Virus record (IMG/VR): IMGVR_UViG_3300009537_000215 | Coordinates: 1-20,970 of that record | Source: a virus | Length of the DNA: 20,970 nucleotides | Reading direction: 5' to 3' (one strand) | In this document: positions 1 through 7,315 of the stretch, in pieces | How positions within the stretch are numbered: position 1 is the first letter of the stretch | Layout of the letters: each line of letters begins with the position of its first letter | Translations under genes and position numbers: made by a program | The notes under the pieces: model-generated | What the model was told of the DNA's origin: nothing | The model's database searches: none | What the model saw: only the letters and a program-made list of their open reading frames with translations

Positions 1-1988
1 TTTGTCCACGATAGATCAGGGTCGCCGGCGTAGGAATATTCAAAAGATTTATTTAATAGTATATCAGCTTCTTGTAAACCCTCTATAGTTCTCTCAGCCC
101 CATACTCATCTAATGTGTAAACTTTTCTATCTGTTTTCGCGTATAACTTACTATACCCAGCAGCAGGAGAGCCAGCAGGGGTAGCAGAATGAACTACTCT
201 TAAAGGTGCTTCGGTGAAAATTTCCCCTGTTCCATTGGGGTCTAATATGATAGCGCCGTTAGCGTTTAGAGAAGATATTGTGTTAGTGTTTAAACTTAAG
301 TTTCCTACTTCCGCAGTACCGCCAGTAATTTTAAAAGTTAGAGTGCCTGTTAACCACTCAAGAACATTGCCAGCTTCTTCAGTTAATAAACCACCAGCAC
401 CTATGAAAGGTATCGAAGCAGGGGTTAAAGAAGTTGTAACATTCCCAGTGGCCGTGAGATTCACGCCTGTTAAATCATTTACACCTGTAACATCTCCAGT
501 ATCTCCAATAAGAACTACTGAATCTTGAACCGTTCCGCCACCTGTACCATCCCATCTAACTACTGCATTATCAGTAGCCGAGCCAATAGTATCAATATCA
601 TTTGATAACTCTGTCCAGTTACCAGGAACGAAAGAGCCACCAGAAGTGAACCCAGCATTAGCTCTATAAATTTTCTCATTTATGTGGACAGTATCGTTAG
701 TTAGGTAAGGAGTAGAAGGTGCCCAAGGGTCTAACCCACCACCAGCACTTACCCACGAAGCACCATTATAAACATTTATTTTTCCTGTATCAGAATTAAA
801 AACACAACTACCTGTGACCGCTGTTAATAAATCCCTTTGAACAATAGTCATGGAAGGGCAAGGCCTAGAAGCCTTAGTAGTTGTAATTAAATCCAAAACT
901 AAATCAGCATCAATAGCTGCTGTATTACCTAGTTCTTTATTGGTTAATGATTGTGTATTAGTTGTTGTGGCCACTTCAACTTGAGAGCCAATTTCCCCAA
1001 CCTTAAACCTACTAGTAAGGGTACTATCATAAGATACTGCTGCATCAGTAGCATCCGACATCTCAACTAAAACTCCAGCACCATTGGCATCAGCCGTAGC
1101 TTGATCGCCAGTTTCGTTTACTGTAATAACTGGGTTAGTAACATCTAAAGAAGTTTGAGCAAGTCTTGTCACACTTCCAGCAACATCTAAATCCTTATTG
1201 GCCACTACATTACCAGTACCATTAGGGTCTAATATTACGTTACCATTCACATCAGTAGAGGAAATAGTATTCCCATCAATTCTAATATTATCTACATCTA
1301 AGGTATTGTTAGCTATCACACCGCCAGTACCATTTGGAGCTAGGGTTATATTCCCATTCACATCAGTAGAAGAAACTGTATTCCCATCTATTTGTATATT
1401 ATCAACATCTAATCTAGTAAGACCTGATAACTCTCCAGCATCATTTAATATCGCTAAAGAATCTTGAACTAGGTCGCCTGTTGTTCCATCCCATCTTACA
1501 ATAGCGTCATCTGTAGGAGTGCCTAAAGGGAGTCTATCTAATCCATCAGATAGTTCATCCCAATAGCCCAGAGCAATGTCTGTGGCAAGTAGGGCGGCAT
1601 CCGAAACGTGGACAGTATTATTCCTATAAACTTTAAAGGTAAGCGAATCGACTATAATAACACCAATTCCATAAGCTGTTGAAGTAGTCCATAGAGGATG
1701 GTCGGAACCCCCTCCACCTACCGCAGCCCAAACACCACCACTAAAAATTTCTAGTGTAGGTATATCAGTGTTATAAATTATTAAACCAGGGGCAGGAACC
1801 GGAATAGCCGTTCTCTCAGCAGAGGTCATTCTAGGAGGCAGGAATCCCTTAGTTGTTGATTGAATCTGCAATTGCGCAGAGGCATCAGGGGCTACCCTAG
1901 TTCCTACCACTAAATCAGTAGATATGTTTTGGTAAGCATATACACTAGTGATGAATAAAAGGATAAAAACTAAAATTAAATTTTTCAT
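1..1988 (-). CDS. Fibre-like repetitive virion/surface protein with signal peptide (C-terminus off window)
   Basis: An open frame of 662 codons runs from ATG at 1988 to the left edge without a stop, so the 3' end is missing. A good Shine-Dalgarno (GAGGAA) lies just upstream, and the preceding fibre gene ends one base before the ATG. Residues 1-18 (MKNLILVFILLFITSVYA) form a textbook Sec signal peptide with a VYA cleavage site, which is unusual for a tail protein. Residues 44-88 resemble the fibre motif 'STTKGFLPPRM...LIIYN...W'. Two 37-residue repeats (193-229, 230-266) carry IDGNTxSSTDVNGN and PNGTG; a third diverged copy is near 568-588. A segment ending in RWDGT-VQDS occurs twice (about 160-177 and 473-490), indicating internal duplication. 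The low-complexity beta-type repeats suggest a fibrous receptor-binding protein. An exported phage-encoded surface protein is the alternative. Confidence 0.75.
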   Translation of the reverse strand, partial: MKNLILVFILLFITSVYAYQNISTDLVVGTRVAPDASAQLQIQSTTKGFLPPRMTSAERTAIPVPAPGLIIYNTDIPTLEIFSGGVWAAVGGGGSDHPLWTTSTAYGIGVIIVDSLTFKVYRNNTVHVSDAALLATDIALGYWDELSDGLDRLPLGTPTDDAIVRWDGTTGDLVQDSLAILNDAGELSGLTRLDVDNIQIDGNTVSSTDVNGNITLAPNGTGGVIANNTLDVDNIRIDGNTISSTDVNGNVILDPNGTGNVVANKDLDVAGSVTRLAQTSLDVTNPVITVNETGDQATADANGAGVLVEMSDATDAAVSYDSTLTSRFKVGEIGSQVEVATTTNTQSLTNKELGNTAAIDADLVLDLITTTKASRPCPSMTIVQRDLLTAVTGSCVFNSDTGKINVYNGASWVSAGGGLDPWAPSTPYLTNDTVHINEKIYRANAGFTSGGSFVPGNWTELSNDIDTIGSATDNAVVRWDGTGGGTVQDSVVLIGDTGDVTGVNDLTGVNLTATGNVTTSLTPASIPFIGAGGLLTEEAGNVLEWLTGTLTFKITGGTAEVGNLSLNTNTISSLNANGAIILDPNGTGEIFTEAPLRVVHSATPAGSPAAGYSKLYAKTDRKVYTLDEYGAERTIEGLQEADILLNKSFEYSYAGDPDLSWT
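1191..1412 (-). repeat. Two tandem 111-bp coding repeats
   Basis: Two adjacent 111-bp units (1302-1412 and 1191-1301) inside the fibre-like gene encode near-identical 37-residue blocks beginning LDVDNI and containing IDGNT, SSTDVNGN and PNGTG. DNA similarity is strong enough to see by eye, so duplication or recombination is recent or maintained. A third, more diverged copy of the SS-NGN-PNGTG motif is encoded near 225-287. Confidence 0.8.
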
Positions 1989-1989
1989 A

Positions 1990-2889
1990 TTAAAAGTTCC
2001 TCGAAATTTCTTCAATAAAATATCTCACATAAGATTCATCTCTATAGTTACCGCCAGCCATATTGTCAGAAGTATATTGGATTTGCCCCTCATTCCCTGC
2101 TAGGTTGTTGATGAGAAATTCTACTCCATCATCTCCACCTACAAGTACTGTGGTATTCTCTCTAGCTATATACCAAGCACCGTTAACAAATTGTGCTCTT
2201 AGTAATACAGTAGTAAATCGAATCTCCGCATCATCTTCTCTATATATTTCTACTTCAATCCTAGCCGAAGTGGCCCCGTCCCCATCTAATTTGAAATCGT
2301 TGCCTTTACCATTCTCTCCAAGTAATAATTTACCTTGGATGTCTTGTGCAACTAATTGATTATTATTAATTCTTTGTTCACCCCTAGCTCTAGTTAAAGG
2401 TGAAAGGCCCTCTAAAACATTTATTCTACTAGTATTTGAGGATATATTAGTGGCGTTTGTTACAATGTCTGCTTGAGCAGTTGTCACCACCGCTAGTAAT
2501 GGTACTTGAGTATCAATAGCGTTTTTAGTTCTAAGTGGAGTCATCCCCTTAGTATTGTCTGCACCGGCTTGGGCTTCTGCCTGGCTCGCTATTTGAGAGA
2601 AAATCCCGTCATTACCAGGAGCACCATTAGCTCCGTTAGCACCTGGAACCCCTTGAGGCCCAGCAGCACCTACGCCGCCAGCATCTCCTTGATCGCCCTT
2701 AGTTCCCTTTAAAGGTTTCTCTTCCCATAAATTATTACCCCAATCTGTCACCCATGCTAATGAAGTATGAGGTACAATACATCTATACATTTTATTAATA
2801 AATCCGACACCTTGTCCTTCAACAAAGACCATTTGATCTAAAGTATAGTCAATACCTGGTGCCCAATCTTCTATTACCGCTGTCGTCAT
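1990..2889 (-). CDS. Collagen-like tail fibre protein
   Basis: This 299-aa protein starts at ATG 2889 behind a strong AGAGGTGA ribosome site and ends one base before the next gene. Residues 8-57 (APGIDYTLDQMVF...W..LWEE) look like the small aromatic modules with WxxxxxY spacing found in phage fibres and chitin-binding proteins. Residues 62-95 are eleven Gly-X-Y triplets, a collagen-like trimeric stalk. Residues 100-126 (QAEAQAG...KGMTPLRTKNAID) match a segment very common just before phage fibre tips, followed by an N/S/T-rich, probably coiled-coil stretch (130-160) and a beta-rich C-terminal domain ending in aromatic residues. It follows the ejection-protein genes, where T7-like phages keep fibre genes. 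It is probably a trimeric host-recognition fibre; the receptor is unknown. Confidence 0.8.
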   Translation of the reverse strand: MTTAVIEDWAPGIDYTLDQMVFVEGQGVGFINKMYRCIVPHTSLAWVTDWGNNLWEEKPLKGTKGDQGDAGGVGAAGPQGVPGANGANGAPGNDGIFSQIASQAEAQAGADNTKGMTPLRTKNAIDTQVPLLAVVTTAQADIVTNATNISSNTSRINVLEGLSPLTRARGEQRINNNQLVAQDIQGKLLLGENGKGNDFKLDGDGATSARIEVEIYREDDAEIRFTTVLLRAQFVNGAWYIARENTTVLVGGDDGVEFLINNLAGNEGQIQYTSDNMAGGNYRDESYVRYFIEEISRNF

Positions 2890-2919
2890 TTATCACCTCT
2901 ATCCTAGTATATATTAACT

Positions 2920-5199
2920 CTATTCATCTAAAAAGTTCAAACTCTCATGTACCACCCCAAACTCGACTAAATTCCTTCTAAACTCATTATCTATAAAAAA
3001 GAGATTTTGTCCTGGGGTAGACCTTTTTAGTAATCTCTGGAACTTCTTTTCACTTGGGTCTATTCCTGCTTTAACTGCTTGAGTTAAATGTTCTAAGATA
3101 GGATTTGGCATCCTGGCTCCACTAGGCCCATCTCTGAAAGGAGATACTACTTGAGACATAAAATCCACACCGATTCCCATAGCTCCAGAAGTTAATAAAG
3201 CCTCTCCCATCCTTTTAATATTTTTCTCACTATCGTCTAAATCTAGCTCACCAGTTCTTAAAAATTCCTTAACAGAATCAGTTACAAACTTAAGAGTACC
3301 GAGCAATAATGTGGTAGAAGCAAGCAATTTAACAGCAGAGAAATTAACTAACTCTCCATCAGGATTTGAAGCCCGAAGTAATTCCGCCTGACCATTAGTC
3401 ACTTTCAATACAGTTGATTGTAAAAAACTAACTAGCTCCGAGGCTATCCTGCCAGGGCTATTGGTAGGAAGATGTCTGAATAATTGTCTTCTTTCCTTAG
3501 CTCCCATTTTTGGTGAACCGTAATTAACCATGTGTAAATAGTACGATGCTAGTTTATTTTCTAGGGTTAAAAGATATCTATCAGATTCCTTTAATAAATG
3601 GCCCTTCGATCTAATTAAATCAGGAGCCGCTAAATCCCCCTTACCCACAAGCTTTTGTATATTACTAATATCTTTAGCATCTAATCCTATGGCACTTAAG
3701 GTTTGAGTTTCCCAAGGATTTAATTTACCTTTCTTTAATATTGTATCTGTTAGATCGTGAGCGTGTATTTTAGCAGTGGTCTTACGCATAGAAGTAGTAA
3801 CAGCGTCAAGCCCTGATAGTATCATATAAGGGTGAGTGGCTTTAAATATTCCACCGGCTTTGGGGTTATACCCTTGAAATTCTAATATCTCTCTAGGTAA
3901 TTCACTAAGGCCAACATTCAATAATTTACTATACTTAGCCTTTTGTCCTGGAGGTAATGTGGTTAAAAAATTTACAACGGTATTGGTTAATGCTACGGGT
4001 AAAGATTTACCGCTTCCTAATTTCTGGCTAGTGATAATAGTGGCTATATCGTTTACAGAGGAAATCCCTGCTTTACCTAGTATGGCCAAACTTTCGTAAG
4101 CTTTAATTGTTTGTACGGCTTTGAAAGCTGATTGATTAATCCCGTACCCAGGCATATTACCTTTACCCTTCAATAGGGCCACAGCATCTTTAACTTTTCT
4201 GACATTAACCTCTGATAAACTAGCGGAATTACGATCAATTTTTTTTAAAGTATTTATTAAAGCATCTATACTATCTTCAGGATTATGCCCGAATATAGAG
4301 TGCATTGCCGCTTTTTTAGAGGATACATCAATAGATTTCATAACCCCCTCGACAAAAGTGGAGTACCCGTAAATCTCATTATATTTACTAAAGTTTCCTT
4401 TTTTAAATACTAAAGTTCTTTTACCGCCAAGTAATGAACCTTCTCCCCATCCTACATCTTCTAAAGTTTCAGAATACTCTCTCAACGCTTTTTCAATTTG
4501 TTCAGGAGTCCACGAACCTTTACCAAAAGATTCTTGAGGGTCTAGCATTGGTGCGGTGGTTTTCACCCATTTATCGACATCGGCTAGAATTAAATCTTTA
4601 TTATGCGTAGCAGATATAATATAATTTTTGTTACCTAATATAGTACTTCCAGATACTTGCATATCCTTAAGAAGATTTTCATTAAGTATCTTAGTGTGAT
4701 GCACTATCCTTTCTAAAGGGTCGGCAGAATTTTTAAATGATGGTTTGTAATTCTCATATAGGTCTATAATTTTAGCCGAGTTCCCTTTCTTAGAAGCAAA
4801 CTTTAATAGCCCTTCTTCTCTTAAACTGTGAAGGTAAAAATTACTATTCCTATTTTTATTTGAGTGGTAGATATTATCTACGTTATACCATTTATTAGGT
4901 ACATTCCTAGTAGTACCTTCTAGTAATGAAAGTATGCCTTCAGTGTAATCTCCCTTAAAATTAGGGTGCAAAGCATGTTCTATATTGGCCACTGACCTAA
5001 CTAAACTATTTATCTCAGCCTTACGTATAACTTTCTCAGATAATTCAAACTCGTCAACAGCACCTTTCAATGCTTCTTTTAATCCTTCTACCCTTCCAGC
5101 ATAATCCTTTTTAATATCACTAATAGTTTTATCTAATCTCTCTAAGGATTTCTTATTTAAGTGTGGGTATTTTGCGGCAATTTTAGATAAACAACTCAT
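2920..5199 (-). CDS. Large internal virion / ejection protein (gp16 position, second part)
   Basis: This 759-aa protein starts at ATG 5199, sharing one base with the stop of the upstream gene (TGATG), so translation is coupled. The N-terminal 70 residues are highly charged and helical (SLERLDKTISDIKKDYAGRV). The middle is alpha-rich without a motif I can name. The C-terminal third has Leu/Ala/Gly-rich stretches (about 620-650, SAVKLLASTTLLLGTLKFV, and about 680-700) that could insert in a membrane. No transglycosylase motif is seen. Position after the gp14- and gp15-like genes and before the fibres, together with large size, fits the T7 gp16 class: capsid core proteins ejected at infection to form the channel for DNA entry. 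T7 gp16 is about 1300 residues; here two adjacent large proteins may share that job. Assignment rests mainly on gene order. Confidence 0.55.
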   Translation of the reverse strand: MSCLSKIAAKYPHLNKKSLERLDKTISDIKKDYAGRVEGLKEALKGAVDEFELSEKVIRKAEINSLVRSVANIEHALHPNFKGDYTEGILSLLEGTTRNVPNKWYNVDNIYHSNKNRNSNFYLHSLREEGLLKFASKKGNSAKIIDLYENYKPSFKNSADPLERIVHHTKILNENLLKDMQVSGSTILGNKNYIISATHNKDLILADVDKWVKTTAPMLDPQESFGKGSWTPEQIEKALREYSETLEDVGWGEGSLLGGKRTLVFKKGNFSKYNEIYGYSTFVEGVMKSIDVSSKKAAMHSIFGHNPEDSIDALINTLKKIDRNSASLSEVNVRKVKDAVALLKGKGNMPGYGINQSAFKAVQTIKAYESLAILGKAGISSVNDIATIITSQKLGSGKSLPVALTNTVVNFLTTLPPGQKAKYSKLLNVGLSELPREILEFQGYNPKAGGIFKATHPYMILSGLDAVTTSMRKTTAKIHAHDLTDTILKKGKLNPWETQTLSAIGLDAKDISNIQKLVGKGDLAAPDLIRSKGHLLKESDRYLLTLENKLASYYLHMVNYGSPKMGAKERRQLFRHLPTNSPGRIASELVSFLQSTVLKVTNGQAELLRASNPDGELVNFSAVKLLASTTLLLGTLKFVTDSVKEFLRTGELDLDDSEKNIKRMGEALLTSGAMGIGVDFMSQVVSPFRDGPSGARMPNPILEHLTQAVKAGIDPSEKKFQRLLKRSTPGQNLFFIDNEFRRNLVEFGVVHESLNFLDE

Positions 5200-7313
5200 C
5201 AGTCCTCACAAATTGTTAATGCTTTAGCAGCTTCTCTGGCTCTATCATACTCTCGTACAATGCCCATATCTTCCAATACTTTTCTTTTCGCCACTTTAAT
5301 CACCTCTTCGGGATTTAAATCCTCTGGTTTAACACCAAATAATTTTGTGGCCTCGTCTATTTGAGTAGTTAACTCCTCCAAGAATTTCACCTCTACTGGG
5401 TTTTTTGATCTTTCTGGAGTTAGTATTTTCTCTTTAATAGAATTGATTAATTTTCTTTGATCGACAAGCCCCTTAGGCACTCCAAATAAATCGCTTAAAG
5501 TGTCTACTTCTTTTTGGAGGGCTTGTTGAACTTCCCTAACTAGTTCGTCTTTACCTCTATAACCTTTCATAACTTTAGCCGAAGCTATATGGACAATCTC
5601 ATCCATACTTAGATCATTGCCGATGCCTGTAATAGCGTCCAATTCCTTTAATTCTTCACCTAATATTTTTACTTCTTTATCCAACCTAGAGTTAATAAAA
5701 CTAGGCTCAAAAGTATTTTCTAAAGGAAGGTCTGCCATAATATCATAATCGGGGTCGTAATCTATATTTGTTCTGAAGTCTAATAGTTTAGTCTTGACTT
5801 CATCTATAGCGTTCATACCTTTTACCCCAGTATCCATTCTCGGAACTCTGGCGGTTTCGATAACTTTTGCTTTAACTTTATCAGGGGTAAACATGAATAA
5901 CCCGTTAAAATTATCTCCGCCTTTACTGCCTGTGAAGGTGTACCCGTCAAACCCCAAGTCTTTAAAAACTTGGTTAACAGAATCAATGGCTCCAGTATTC
6001 CCATCTACTTCAGAAGTGATTCTAGCGTAATCTAAAATATCTTTGGCATTGCTTTTTGATAGACTTAATATTTCATCTCTATCTACAAATTTTTCTAAGG
6101 CATCAAATAATCTACCTTTAACTTCTATATCTGGAACAAGGTCAGTATCATAGAGTCTGGCCAGTGGGTCTATGTCTGAATGAATAACCGTACCGCTTTT
6201 ACTAGAGTTATGGGCTAAGTCTATATTATCAGTTAGGTAAACACCTTCGCCAAAAAATTCCCCAAATCTTAACTGAGAGCCGCCCGATAATTCTGTATGT
6301 TGAATAGTATGACCAGCGAAAAATCCCTGAGTGTGGACATCTTCTGGAGCTATTTTATTAAATTTATAATTACCTAAATCTACTTCTTGTAACTTAGGCA
6401 TATTTAATCTGCTCTCTAAAAGAGCGAATGGTACTACTTCTGGAGTTTTATTTCTAAATACTGCTGCCTCATAGACATTTTTTATCTCTGGTGACATATC
6501 CGGCTTGTATTCTAATTGAGGATGAGTCTCTACTTCTCCTGGGACTTTACCGCCCTCAATATCCTTGGCACCTTTGATAAGCCTTCCAGCACCATGAAGC
6601 AACCCACCTACAGTAGCATTTAAAGCTACGTCAGCTAAGGCCTCGTTGAGTCCATACTTCTCGTTAACCAAATTATGACTGTAAGCTCGTAAAGGAGTCT
6701 CGGCTAAGGTGGTAGTGGCTTCAATGGCAGCACCTCTAGCTATTGCTGAACCCACGGCATCTTTACCTAAATACCCAAATGCTTTTCCTAATGTTGAAAA
6801 TCTAGCTAGTTTTGATGAGGCGGCTATAGCTTTAGTAGCATTTAATAAAGCCGCTGAAGCTCCTGTCCCTCCCATTAATAAGGATAAGGCTAAGGTTTCT
6901 GGTAAAGCCCCAGCTACCGAACCGCCAAATTGTATGGCAGTAGACACTACTCCTTCTGTAACTAATTGTAATTCTTTATCTAATTGTTCCTGTTTATCCT
7001 TGCGCCCCTTCATATATTCCACTACTGAAAGTCCTGCGTCCGAATCAATCTTAACCCCGTAACCATCTAGGGCTTCTTTAGGAGAGAGAGACTTTCTACC
7101 TAGTAAAGAATCTCTGACCTCTAACCCGTGCACAGCCATAACATTCAATCCATGAGATATCAAAGAATCGTAATAGAACGATCTTTCTAAAGCAGGGACG
7201 AACCCAGCAGTGCCGGATAACTCTAGCTTCTCAGGTATTCCGCCTCTGAGATGATCTTGATATTTCTCAGCAAACGGGTTTGTATTATTTGGGTCTAGGT
7301 TAAATCCTGCCAC
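5199..7313 (-). CDS. Large internal virion protein with ADP-ribosyltransferase-like segment
   Basis: This 704-aa protein starts at GTG 7313 with AAAGG upstream and ends overlapping the next start. Residues 125-250 are Gly/Ala-rich with hydrophobic helices (SVAGALPETLALSLLMGG), typical of podoviral ejection proteins. Residues about 330-485 look different: GHTIQHT (H335), GEFFGEGVYLTDN (Y359), GFDGYTF (454-460), then FMFTPDKVK (473-481). This order resembles the ADP-ribosyltransferase fold of phage polyvalent proteins (H in strand 1, G-x-G-x-Y, G-Y/F-D-G, and a final V-F-x-P-x-x-I/V). The expected catalytic Glu just before the last strand is not clear (Asn/Gly there), so activity is doubtful. 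The C-terminal 200 residues are charged and helical. In T7-like order it sits between the gp15-like gene and a second large protein, so it is probably ejected into the cell. Confidence 0.6.
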   Translation of the reverse strand: MAGFNLDPNNTNPFAEKYQDHLRGGIPEKLELSGTAGFVPALERSFYYDSLISHGLNVMAVHGLEVRDSLLGRKSLSPKEALDGYGVKIDSDAGLSVVEYMKGRKDKQEQLDKELQLVTEGVVSTAIQFGGSVAGALPETLALSLLMGGTGASAALLNATKAIAASSKLARFSTLGKAFGYLGKDAVGSAIARGAAIEATTTLAETPLRAYSHNLVNEKYGLNEALADVALNATVGGLLHGAGRLIKGAKDIEGGKVPGEVETHPQLEYKPDMSPEIKNVYEAAVFRNKTPEVVPFALLESRLNMPKLQEVDLGNYKFNKIAPEDVHTQGFFAGHTIQHTELSGGSQLRFGEFFGEGVYLTDNIDLAHNSSKSGTVIHSDIDPLARLYDTDLVPDIEVKGRLFDALEKFVDRDEILSLSKSNAKDILDYARITSEVDGNTGAIDSVNQVFKDLGFDGYTFTGSKGGDNFNGLFMFTPDKVKAKVIETARVPRMDTGVKGMNAIDEVKTKLLDFRTNIDYDPDYDIMADLPLENTFEPSFINSRLDKEVKILGEELKELDAITGIGNDLSMDEIVHIASAKVMKGYRGKDELVREVQQALQKEVDTLSDLFGVPKGLVDQRKLINSIKEKILTPERSKNPVEVKFLEELTTQIDEATKLFGVKPEDLNPEEVIKVAKRKVLEDMGIVREYDRAREAAKALTICED

Positions 7314-7315
7314 AA

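Noticed and set aside
214-2712. Plus-strand reading frames opposite the fibre genes
   Set aside because: They lie antisense to clear fibre genes, lack ribosome sites and have compositions mirroring the repeats; the same applies to plus-strand frames at 5794-10609, 13518-13715, 16518-16778, 17448-17669 and 19416-19799.
1-2889. Diversity-generating retroelement acting on the fibres, suggested by the BPP-1-like head genes
   Set aside because: No reverse transcriptase gene and no template/variable repeat pair is visible in the window.
5822-6004. 60-aa minus-strand frame within the ART-like gene
   Set aside because: It is a shifted frame inside a longer well-supported gene, with no start signal. 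The same holds for 18236-18430 and 18872-19099 in terminase.
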